Shown: positions 14,798 through 22,566 of the stretch, piece by piece
Numbering within the stretch: the stretch's first letter is position 1
Layout: every line of letters begins with the position of its first letter
IMG/VR virus record: IMGVR_UViG_3300042465_001554
Span: 1-35,325 of that record
DNA from: a virus
DNA length: 35,325 nucleotides
Strand: one strand, 5' to 3'
Position numbers and translations under genes: made by a program
Notes under the pieces: model-generated
The model's input: only the letters and a program-made list of their open reading frames with translations
The model's database searches: none
Told to the model about the DNA's origin: nothing

Positions 14798-15391
14798 ATG
14801 AATAGAACTAATGAACTTGACACTTATGATATGCTTAAATATGACCATATTCCAATAAAAAATCTTATGGATTATGCTACTGAAAAACACAAATATGATT
14901 TTAGTCAGTTTGTATATGACGATATAGAAGAAAAGTATGTTTATACTAAAACGTTTCAACTATTATGGGATGGAGATTTCTTTGACATATCGTTATGGAT
15001 ATGTAGCCCAGATGAGTTTGAAGATGAGCAATATGCTAAGGTTCATTACTTTTGCGATATTATCATTGACAACGAAGAAAAACGTAACTTTCCCCCATTT
15101 CCAGATATTAGTTTATCACAACACATTACAACCCGTGAAAACTTTATTGAAGTATTACAACAATGGGATGATTTCGTAGCAAAATCATATATGACTATCC
15201 TGAGTTATCGTTTAGATATGTTAGAATGCTTGGATAATATAGTAGCCACAGAACAACAGATGCCAAACAAAAGAAAACATCATAAAACTCTTAAACGTGA
15301 TTACCACACTAATCTTGCTATGCTTCCCATACATTTAGCAAACGATATTGAGGATATTCGTAACTTAGAAAATGGTGATAGGTGTGATTAA
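14798..15391 (+). CDS. Hypothetical acidic protein
   Basis: 197 residues, rich in Asp, Glu, Tyr and Phe in the first 120 (DDIEEKYVYTKTFQLLWDGD), then helical, with a basic patch around 155-170 (KRKHHKTLKRDYH). No signal peptide or membrane segment. I do not recognise a family. A host-type extended -10 just upstream and a place in the accessory island suggest an early, non-structural role, by context only. Ribosome site AAAGGACC is shared with the ORF at 13957. Confidence 0.7.
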   Translation: MNRTNELDTYDMLKYDHIPIKNLMDYATEKHKYDFSQFVYDDIEEKYVYTKTFQLLWDGDFFDISLWICSPDEFEDEQYAKVHYFCDIIIDNEEKRNFPPFPDISLSQHITTRENFIEVLQQWDDFVAKSYMTILSYRLDMLECLDNIVATEQQMPNKRKHHKTLKRDYHTNLAMLPIHLANDIEDIRNLENGDRCD

Positions 15392-15396
15392 TAAAT

Positions 15397-15639
15397 ATGG
15401 GTATGAAACCCAATCCCATAACACTACATAAGAAAAATGTATATCTGGTGGAAGATATGCCCAATATGTGTCTTACCCATCATTATCAAAAGACCACGCA
15501 GACTTGGACCTTCGTGGGTTATCGTTGTTCAGCCTGTGGTCAATCATTAAAACAGGTTGGCAACATTATAAAACACAACGACTTGTGCCGTGTGTTAAAC
15601 AAGAAAACTAAGAAAGATAGTGAAGAAGAGCCTTCATAG
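15397..15639 (+). CDS. Small zinc-knuckle protein
   Basis: 80 residues with C44-x2-C47-x12-H60-x3-C64, the same spacing as the C-terminal knuckle of the HNH protein at 12981, plus an upstream C25 and H28. The tail is Lys/Glu/Asp rich. The fold is likely a zinc-bound nucleic-acid or protein contact module without a nuclease domain. The ATG overlaps a TAAATA core (15392-15397); an internal ATG at 15403 is an alternative start. It could be a remnant or a stand-alone relative of the endonuclease knuckle. Confidence 0.7.
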   Translation: MGMKPNPITLHKKNVYLVEDMPNMCLTHHYQKTTQTWTFVGYRCSACGQSLKQVGNIIKHNDLCRVLNKKTKKDSEEEPS

Positions 15640-15681
15640 ATTTTCTTTCAAAATAAAACCCTATTGTTCTACATATTTAGG

Positions 15682-15695
15682 AAACACTAAATACA
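15682..15695 (+). promoter_or_regulatory. Late-type element AAACACTAAATACA (copy 2 of 3)
   Basis: Identical to the 14-mers at 5529 and 21812. It ends 25 nt before the ATG at 15721, in an 80-nt gap after the accessory island, and would restart late transcription for the tail genes. Confidence 0.6.
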
Positions 15696-15720
15696 CTATT
15701 ACGTAAGAGAACAATACCAT

Positions 15721-17700
15721 ATGGCTCAAATCAAAAACCCTTTAGATGAAGTTCGCATACCATTTGCGAAGATGTCCTACACTCCTGATGTTCCTTCAAC
15801 GGCACTACAACCTAACGAATACAATGAAGGTTACAATGTTGAAACAGATGTTAGGGGTATCCGTAGTATGGCAGGTGATGAAGAAATATTAGACACAGTG
15901 CCAGGCATACCCACATTCGTTACTGGTGGCTTTCGTCAAAACAATGAGTTCTGGTTCATCGTAGCAAGTTACGAACCCGATCCACTTGACCCTACAAACC
16001 CTGATGCTAACATAGGCAGATGGTATGCCAGCGATGGCACCACAACTTGGTATGATATCACTCCAGGTGGTGTGCCAATCTTAGGTTACAATCAAGCAAC
16101 AAACATTACAGAAGCGTGGAACGGCACGGTGCCATTCTTTAATGATACACGCACAGCCCCAATGTTCTGGCCCGAAGCGACAGCACTTAATCCTACTCCC
16201 ATATTGACACAGTATAGCAATCTAATACTACCCGCGGATATCAATAATATCGTGTATGTTGATCCTACAACACAACAAATACAGTTAGTCACAGCCTATG
16301 CTTCACCCCCTTACATAGCAGGACAACAGATTATTATTAGTGATATTAATAACTTCTTCAATGGTGTATTCACCGTAGTCAGTTCAACAACTACAACGAT
16401 TGATTATATTGCTGTGCCAGGTGCAGGCTATCCTGGTGGCCCTCTTGGCACTGTAAGCCCAGCATACACTTGGAACTATAATCCTAACTGGAGTAAGGTT
16501 ATCGCAAACTTTATGCGAATGTATGCTACACCTAATGTGGGTTCAATATTAGTAGCGGGTAACTTAACAGTGACACTAATTGATGGCACTACAATAGAAC
16601 GCTATCCAGTATCAGTTAGATGGAGTCAAGCATTTGCTCTTAATCAAGCACCATTGACTTGGGTCCCAACTGTAGCAAACATAGCCAACGAGTTAGAAGT
16701 TCCATTGAGGGGTGAAGCATTAGATGCGTTCCCTTGTAATGGTCAGTTCTTCTTATGCTCATACTGGGACACAGTTGTATTCAGCCCTATCAACTACTCA
16801 ACAACAAGTGCGCCGATCTTAGGCATTCGTCAGTTCAATCAGGGTCGTGGCTTACTGTCAAGCAACTGTTGGGCTGGCACAGACAAGTTAGTGTATGGCA
16901 TTGACGCAAGAGATATATGGGTCTTTGATGGACAAGACTTCCAGGGCTTGGGTAATCAAAGAGTTAAGAATTGGTTCTATGACCAACTTGACCCACAGTA
17001 TTACGACAGAGTGTATATGGAAACAAACACACAGCGTAGTCAAGTTGAGATATACTATCCGGATCTATTAGCAACAGATGGCGTGCCTAACAAGATGCTT
17101 AGTTACAGATACGACATAGATTGTTGGAATGCGCCAAGAGATGTTAGCGATGCTTCATTCAGTTGTGAGGCGCCAATCTTTGAGTTTGATACGCCTAACT
17201 ATGTTCCATTATTAGCAAGCAGATCCGTAGTGTATGTGCGTGGTATAGAAGATGCTAAGTTAGTTCAAAAGGATCAAGGCTTCAGTTTTCTAACGAGTGG
17301 CACAAACCCTAATGGTGACATTGACAGTTTGTTTAGACGAGACAACATTAAACTATTGAAAGATTACAGTGGCAAACTAATGGTGCATCGCATACTACCT
17401 GAAGTAGTCAATCTTGGCGCACTACCAAATCAATACAACGAGATACCAATTACGCCGGGCACCGGTAACATCACAGTAACGATAGAGGGTGCTAACAGTG
17501 TAGGAAGTGCTCCAACACAGATTACGCCAGTTACAATACCTGTTGATGCTGATGGCACAGCAGGAGCCAATCCTTGGGCACAGATAAATCAAAACGCATT
17601 TCGTGTGAATACGATTGAGTTAAGCAACAGTAGTAACAATACCATATGGATGTGTAGTGCTACTACTTGGCAAGTCACACAAGTTGAGGATGACAGATGA
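15721..17700 (+). CDS. Tail nozzle-like / tail stabilisation protein
   Basis: 659 residues, beta-rich. The middle and C-terminal half carry a pattern typical of podovirus nozzle proteins with a propeller-like fold: L-R-G-E-A-L-D-A-F-P-C-N-G-Q-F-F, then F-N-Q-G-R-G-L-L-S-S, W-A-G-T-D-K-L-V-Y-G-I-D-A-R-D-I-W-V-F-D-G, and G-N-Q-R-V-K-N-W-F-Y-D-Q-L. Expected role: the hexameric lower tail tube below the adaptor (compare P22 gp10, T7 gp12). A Gly/Pro-rich beta insertion lies about 175-250. It overlaps the next gene by 4 nt (ATGA). Confidence 0.65.
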   Translation: MAQIKNPLDEVRIPFAKMSYTPDVPSTALQPNEYNEGYNVETDVRGIRSMAGDEEILDTVPGIPTFVTGGFRQNNEFWFIVASYEPDPLDPTNPDANIGRWYASDGTTTWYDITPGGVPILGYNQATNITEAWNGTVPFFNDTRTAPMFWPEATALNPTPILTQYSNLILPADINNIVYVDPTTQQIQLVTAYASPPYIAGQQIIISDINNFFNGVFTVVSSTTTTIDYIAVPGAGYPGGPLGTVSPAYTWNYNPNWSKVIANFMRMYATPNVGSILVAGNLTVTLIDGTTIERYPVSVRWSQAFALNQAPLTWVPTVANIANELEVPLRGEALDAFPCNGQFFLCSYWDTVVFSPINYSTTSAPILGIRQFNQGRGLLSSNCWAGTDKLVYGIDARDIWVFDGQDFQGLGNQRVKNWFYDQLDPQYYDRVYMETNTQRSQVEIYYPDLLATDGVPNKMLSYRYDIDCWNAPRDVSDASFSCEAPIFEFDTPNYVPLLASRSVVYVRGIEDAKLVQKDQGFSFLTSGTNPNGDIDSLFRRDNIKLLKDYSGKLMVHRILPEVVNLGALPNQYNEIPITPGTGNITVTIEGANSVGSAPTQITPVTIPVDADGTAGANPWAQINQNAFRVNTIELSNSSNNTIWMCSATTWQVTQVEDDR

Positions 17701-18614
17701 TAACAAAATATCCAGTAGAAGTTAGTGATGAAGAAGGTATTGTTGATGCTGTCAATTATTTGTTATCGGGACCATCAGGCTTAGGACAAAACTTCGCAGG
17801 CTTCAGTAGTTATACTCCAGTCAAATACTTGACGGGTAACTTTCGTATTCCATATACTCAAGTAAATCCTGCGAGCCTTTACGTAACGGGCATAGGTGTA
17901 AGCAACGCCACACAACTTGATGATAGAACAATACAATATGATTTCACTGGTGCACCATTAGGTAGTGCTCCATTCAGTTTAGGTCAGGGTTTAACGATAA
18001 CAGGCATAACTCCAAGCGATTATAACAGTGCCAGTCTATCAGCAGCCGGCACGCCCATAAGACAGATTGGTGTTGTAGAATGCACCGACAGTTATGTAAT
18101 CGTTAGAACAAGAGATCCAATCGTTACACCATTAGGTGCGTATGTTTCTGGTGGCGCAATTCAATTTACCGCTATGGATAGTTACCAAAGCACTGACTGT
18201 GATATTCGTGTAACGGTTAATGGTGGTAGTGATAGAGTTTTTATTTCAGCACAGTTGGATCAACTAATAAGTTACACTATAATCAACTCGCCGGCTATTT
18301 TAACAGTGTATGCTACTATCAATCGTTATAAAGGCTTTACTAATGATAGCCCAACTAATCCAGATTTCTTGTTTGACTTTGATGCTACCATAGTAGAAAA
18401 AGCGTATCCCTTTACTAATCTAACTACAAGCGGCACATTACCCTTAATTGAAACTGTGTTTGCGACTGTGCTTGACGAACCAGATCCAGGCCTCTATCGT
18501 TATATACTTGATGTATATTTTGAAACGGATCAAAGTAGTCCTATATACGATATCTATGTAACGCAAGATGAGTTAAGAGTCCGTAGTATATCAGCACAGG
18601 TTGTTAAACAGTAA
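17697..18614 (+). CDS. Beta-rich virion protein, probable tail component
   Basis: 305 residues, Thr/Ser/Tyr/Pro rich, predicted almost entirely beta, no membrane segment. Translation is coupled to the nozzle-like gene by an ATGA overlap, so the two products are probably made in step and act in the same complex. Patterns such as VTQDELRVRSISAQVV at the C-terminus recur in my memory of uncharacterised phage tail proteins, but no named family is recognised. Confidence 0.65.
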   Translation: MITKYPVEVSDEEGIVDAVNYLLSGPSGLGQNFAGFSSYTPVKYLTGNFRIPYTQVNPASLYVTGIGVSNATQLDDRTIQYDFTGAPLGSAPFSLGQGLTITGITPSDYNSASLSAAGTPIRQIGVVECTDSYVIVRTRDPIVTPLGAYVSGGAIQFTAMDSYQSTDCDIRVTVNGGSDRVFISAQLDQLISYTIINSPAILTVYATINRYKGFTNDSPTNPDFLFDFDATIVEKAYPFTNLTTSGTLPLIETVFATVLDEPDPGLYRYILDVYFETDQSSPIYDIYVTQDELRVRSISAQVVKQ

Positions 18615-18617
18615 ATA
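18612..18617 (+). promoter_or_regulatory. TAAATA core before collagen-like gene
   Basis: It starts at the stop codon of the upstream gene (TAA 18612-18614), 21 nt before the ATG at 18639. Weaker than the 14-mer sites because of the stop-codon overlap. Confidence 0.25.
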
Positions 18618-18638
18618 TAAGAACAAGGTAAAAAAAGT

Positions 18639-21600
18639 ATGCCAAATTATAATCCAATAAGTCCTCAACAACTCGCAATGATGGGTCGTGATGGCGACAC
18701 AATGTTAGCACACATCAATGAAACTGAAGCAGAAATGTTAAAGCGTATGGGTGGTCGTGGCACCATCAATCCTATGACAGGACTACCCGAGTTTGCCTTT
18801 GGTGATGATACTTGGGGCTATGTTAGCCAAGACTATGGTAGTGGCTTTGATGACTATTACGATTATGGCGGTGACTACGGTGATTATGGTGATTACGGTG
18901 GTAACAATAGTGTTTTTGATTTTAATGATACTCCTGGAGTATATGATCCCGCTCAGTTATATGGATCAGTAGGCGGTGACGACAATAGTTCGGGCACAGT
19001 AGGACAAGATTATGGTAGTGGTGATAACTATGATTACGGTGGTGGAGGTGGTAATTACACAGTAGATGAAACGGGCAACTATAACTATAATGATTTTGTT
19101 CCTCCTGTTGTAGATAATACACCAGTAGATACAGGTCCCATCGTTCCTGATATCACCCCAATAGATACAGGTCCAAGTCAAGCAGATATATTAGCACAAC
19201 AACAAGCAGATGCACTTGCCCAACAACAAGCAGATGCAGCCGCGGCACAACAACAAGCATATTGGCAACAACAAGCAGACGCACAACAAGCAGAATGGCA
19301 ACGACAAGCAGATGAACGTGATGCAGCCGCACGTGCCGCTAATGAAGCATATTGGCAACAACAGGCTGATTTACAACAAGCAGAATGGCAACGACAGGCT
19401 GATTTACAAGCAGCCAGAGATTTACAAGCACAAATAGATGCAGCCGCAAGCGTTATACCCGGCAACTCAACATTGATACAAGACTATGTTGGCAACAATG
19501 TGGGCAGTATAAACAATGGAACAAATACAAACAGTATTACAGTGATTCCAGGTAGTGGTAATACCAACACAACAGTAACAGGTGCAGTTACGCCAAGTGA
19601 GATTACAACAGGTAACATCACAGATACAACAGGCTTAGACACAGGTGATGTTATCCCAGATACAGGTGGCACTGGAAATGTAATTGATACAGGTGGTGTA
19701 ACAGGCCCTGTCACGCCAACTGATTTAGTCAATGATAGTTTTACAGATGGTGCTAATAGTGGTTATACACAAGCACAGTTAGATACAGTGGCTGACTTTG
19801 CTAATAAGATTGACCAAATTAATAGTCAGCCAGGCGTTCAAGTAGCGTTTGCACCATTAGTATTGTTAGCAGATATCGTAGCGCACGGTATTGCAATAGC
19901 GTTGGCAGCATTATGGAATCCAACAAGTGGCTTAACAGATGAGCAAGCACAACAAGCCGCTATATCTACGGTTAAGTTATTAAACGATCCTAACATTGAT
20001 GTAGATGCTTTCAATAAGGCTACTGGACAAAATGTTTCAACAGATATGTTCAATGAACTAAAACAATCAGCCGCAAGTCCTACATTAGAACAAGATGTTG
20101 CTACAATTGTTATTACTGGAGAAAGACCAAAGACTACAGTTACAGATACTAATATTGTATTAGATGGTGGCACATATACACCAGATGGTGGCACATATAC
20201 ACCTCCTGGTGGTGTAGTTGTTACAGATGGCGGTGGCGGTGGAGATACAGGTGCTACTGGCCCTGTCGTTGGCGCAACTGGCACAGTAGGTGCCAGTAGT
20301 GCTGTAGGTGCAAGTAGTGCGGCACCAGGTGGCGATAGTCCAGGATTAACATATGCCAGAAACAATCAAGGTGTAGATGCTTTCTACGATGCTATTAGAA
20401 CGTTTATGTCGGGTAATCCCACACCGCAACAAATCGCTGAAGCAATGGAAACATATGGTGTAAGACAAACAGATATTGATACAGCATTACGATTAGTAGC
20501 AGGAGCAAGTGGTGCAACAACAGCCGCTACTGGTGCAACTGGAGCAGCCAGTGGTGCTACTGGAGCCGCAACTGGTGCAACGAGTGGAGCATCAGGTGTA
20601 GTAGGTGCTACAGGAACAGAAGGAGCAACAGGTCCTACAGTTGGAGCAACCGGAGGAGCAACAGGTGCAACAAGTGGAGCAACTTCAGCCGCATCGGGTG
20701 CTACTGGTGCCGCAACAGGAGCAAGCGCAGCCAGCGGTGCAACTGCCGCAAGTGGATCATCGGGTGCAGCCTCTGGTGCAACAGGAACCGTAGGTGCAAG
20801 TGGAACAGTTGGTGCATCAGGAACAGTGGGTGCTTCGGGCACAGTAGGAGCGTCAGGAACTGTTGGTGCAAGTGGAACAGTTGGTGCTTCGGGCACTGTG
20901 GGTGCAAGTGGCACTAAAGGAGCATCTGGTAGTTCAGGAGCATCCGGAAGTAGTGGTGCAAGTGGAGCATCAGGCGCAAGTGGTGCAAGTGGAGCATCAG
21001 GCGCAAGTGGTGCAAGTGGAGCATCAGGCGCAAGTGGTGCAAGTGGAGCATCAGGCGCAAGTGGTGCAAGTGGAGCATCAGGTGCTTCTGGTAGTAGTGG
21101 TGCAAGTGGAGCATCAGGCGCAAGTGGAGCATCAGGTGCATCAGCCGCTACAGGAGCAAGTGCGGCTACAGGTGCTACAGCGGCAACGGGTGCTACAGGA
21201 ACTACTGGGGCTACTGCCGCAACAGGTGCAACAAGATTTATCCCACCAACAACACCGACTAACTTAGGTTACTTGAATCCAGGCTTTATCAATCCAAGTG
21301 CATTCTACAATACGAATGATCCAGCACAGAGTAAGTTTAATTGGGGAATGAAAGCATTCCAAACAGGGCCTACATTCAACGATACATTGTATAACACTAA
21401 TCCAAATGCGCCTGATACACCATATGGATTACAACAAATGGCACGCCCATTGACTATGGCTGAAATCAATGATATGATATTGGGCAAAACAAGCACGACA
21501 CCTAAAGTAGCACCAGCGACAAGACGAGTTCCTATCACTGACGCTAATCGTAATGTTATGAATACTGATTACAGCAGAGTTGGACAACTACCAGTTATAG

Positions 21601-21794
21601 CACCAGTAGCACCAAGTCAAGTAACACCAACGCAAACATCAACATCACCTATCAACGCTGAACTAACAAGACAACTTGGTGCTAATTGGTTCAACAGACA
21701 ACAAGCAGCCGCGGCAGCAGGTGATTGGGAAACATACTACGCAATACAACGACAAGTGGATGCTATTATGAATCCATATGTTGATAACCCGTAA
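18639..21794 (+). CDS. Giant collagen-like (Gly-Ala-Ser) virion protein
   Basis: 1051 residues in modules. 1-55: a motif around D-T-M-L-A-H-I-N and G-G-R-G-T-I-N-P-M-T-G-L-P-E-F that I associate with virion proteins next to ejection genes. 60-160: Asp/Tyr/Gly-rich disordered region. 180-270: Ala/Gln coiled coil with repeated QQQAD and YWQQQAD units. About 395-425: a hydrophobic helix. 538-864: Gly-X-Y triplets, mostly GAS/GAT, including seven GTVGAS units and a 27-nt DNA repeat, interrupted by a helical domain (about 565-620, containing NPTPQQIAEAMETYGV). 865-1051: globular, proline-rich. Likely a trimeric fibrous or ejected virion component; the triplets have almost no proline. Confidence 0.75.
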   Translation: MPNYNPISPQQLAMMGRDGDTMLAHINETEAEMLKRMGGRGTINPMTGLPEFAFGDDTWGYVSQDYGSGFDDYYDYGGDYGDYGDYGGNNSVFDFNDTPGVYDPAQLYGSVGGDDNSSGTVGQDYGSGDNYDYGGGGGNYTVDETGNYNYNDFVPPVVDNTPVDTGPIVPDITPIDTGPSQADILAQQQADALAQQQADAAAAQQQAYWQQQADAQQAEWQRQADERDAAARAANEAYWQQQADLQQAEWQRQADLQAARDLQAQIDAAASVIPGNSTLIQDYVGNNVGSINNGTNTNSITVIPGSGNTNTTVTGAVTPSEITTGNITDTTGLDTGDVIPDTGGTGNVIDTGGVTGPVTPTDLVNDSFTDGANSGYTQAQLDTVADFANKIDQINSQPGVQVAFAPLVLLADIVAHGIAIALAALWNPTSGLTDEQAQQAAISTVKLLNDPNIDVDAFNKATGQNVSTDMFNELKQSAASPTLEQDVATIVITGERPKTTVTDTNIVLDGGTYTPDGGTYTPPGGVVVTDGGGGGDTGATGPVVGATGTVGASSAVGASSAAPGGDSPGLTYARNNQGVDAFYDAIRTFMSGNPTPQQIAEAMETYGVRQTDIDTALRLVAGASGATTAATGATGAASGATGAATGATSGASGVVGATGTEGATGPTVGATGGATGATSGATSAASGATGAATGASAASGATAASGSSGAASGATGTVGASGTVGASGTVGASGTVGASGTVGASGTVGASGTVGASGTKGASGSSGASGSSGASGASGASGASGASGASGASGASGASGASGASGASGASGASGASGSSGASGASGASGASGASAATGASAATGATAATGATGTTGATAATGATRFIPPTTPTNLGYLNPGFINPSAFYNTNDPAQSKFNWGMKAFQTGPTFNDTLYNTNPNAPDTPYGLQQMARPLTMAEINDMILGKTSTTPKVAPATRRVPITDANRNVMNTDYSRVGQLPVIAPVAPSQVTPTQTSTSPINAELTRQLGANWFNRQQAAAAAGDWETYYAIQRQVDAIMNPYVDNP
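20792..20914 (+). repeat. 18-nt tandem repeat encoding GTVGAS
   Basis: About seven imperfect copies of an 18-nt unit coding for Gly-Thr-Val-Gly-Ala-Ser. Synonymous positions vary between copies while the protein stays constant, which points to selection on the peptide. Confidence 0.8.
20955..21082 (+). repeat. 27-nt tandem repeat encoding (GAS)3
   Basis: Almost five copies of a unit beginning GGTGCAAGTGGAGCATCAGG. In contrast to the neighbouring 18-nt repeat, the copies are identical at DNA level, so this array looks recently expanded, by slippage or recombination, and its copy number may vary between isolates. Confidence 0.88.
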
Positions 21795-21811
21795 GTTAGT
21801 CAATAGTAATG

Positions 21812-21825
21812 AAACACTAAATACA
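21812..21825 (+). promoter_or_regulatory. Late-type element AAACACTAAATACA (copy 3 of 3)
   Basis: Identical to 5529 and 15682; it lies in the 51-nt gap before the ATG at 21846, which has its own AAGGAAAC ribosome site. It would start the ejection-protein transcript. Confidence 0.6.
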
Positions 21826-21845
21826 TATTATAAGGAAACATACAA

Positions 21846-22556
21846 ATGAGTTTCGGAAAATCAAGTTCAACAACAACTCCAACACTGACTGATGAGCAGA
21901 AAGCGCAGATTAAAGCGCAAACTGACTTCTTTACAGGCACAATCGCACCTACATACACAGGCGCAGTTAAAGGTGCTACAGATGTTTATAATCAAAATGT
22001 AGGCGGTGTAGTAAATGCCGCACAAAACTTAGCTGGCACAGCAGGTCAAGCACAACAAAGTTTAGGTGAGACAGGTGAGAGTGCATTACGCACTGGCATC
22101 AGTGGCTTACAAAGTTTGTTCAGTCCAGACTATGAACGTAATCAAATAAGTGCCGCAATGGCCCCAGCACAAGCACAGTATATGCAAAACTTAGCGGCAC
22201 AACAAGCGCAGTTTGGTGGCAGTGGCAACTTAGGTAGTGCTCGTCAAGCATTAGCAGGACAACAACTTGCAGGACAAAATCAAGCACTACAAGCAAAGAC
22301 AGCCGCAGACCTTCAGTCACAAATCGCATCACAACGTATGGGCGTAGGAGCACAGTTAGCAGGCTTAGGTCAAGGTGGTTTAGGTCAAGCACTTGGTGCA
22401 GCCGGACAACAAGTTACAGCCGCAATGACTCCACAACAACTATACAATCAGTATGCTTCAGTTATATTTGGAACACCTGCATCAAGTTACACTTCTAACT
22501 TTGCCGGCACACAAGGTTCAAGTAAAACTGGCCTTGACTTTGGCGCAAAGATTTAA
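21846..22556 (+). CDS. Internal virion / ejection protein candidate 1
   Basis: 236 residues, Ala/Gln/Gly rich and mostly helical after residue 15, with almost no aromatic residues in the middle. It has a Ser/Thr-rich N-terminus (MSFGKSSSTTTPTLTDEQ) and ends with Q-L-Y-N-Q-Y-A-S-V-I-F-G-T-P, then G-T-Q-G-S-S-K-T-G. I recall this composition and C-terminal pattern from small podovirus proteins encoded directly before large internal virion proteins. Likely packaged in the head and ejected to help DNA cross the cell envelope, by analogy with P22 gp7/gp16/gp20; this function is inferred. Ribosome site AAGGAAAC. Confidence 0.6.
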   Translation: MSFGKSSSTTTPTLTDEQKAQIKAQTDFFTGTIAPTYTGAVKGATDVYNQNVGGVVNAAQNLAGTAGQAQQSLGETGESALRTGISGLQSLFSPDYERNQISAAMAPAQAQYMQNLAAQQAQFGGSGNLGSARQALAGQQLAGQNQALQAKTAADLQSQIASQRMGVGAQLAGLGQGGLGQALGAAGQQVTAAMTPQQLYNQYASVIFGTPASSYTSNFAGTQGSSKTGLDFGAKI

Positions 22557-22566
22557 GGAATAAACA

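Noticed and set aside
20955-21082. 27-nt direct repeats that could be read as a CRISPR array
   Set aside because: There are no spacers; the units abut and keep one reading frame that encodes Gly-Ala-Ser.
20384-21141. Long minus-strand open frames opposite the collagen-like gene
   Set aside because: They are a by-product of the Gly-Ala-Ser codon repeats, with Pro/Ala/Val or His/Leu-only products and no ribosome sites.
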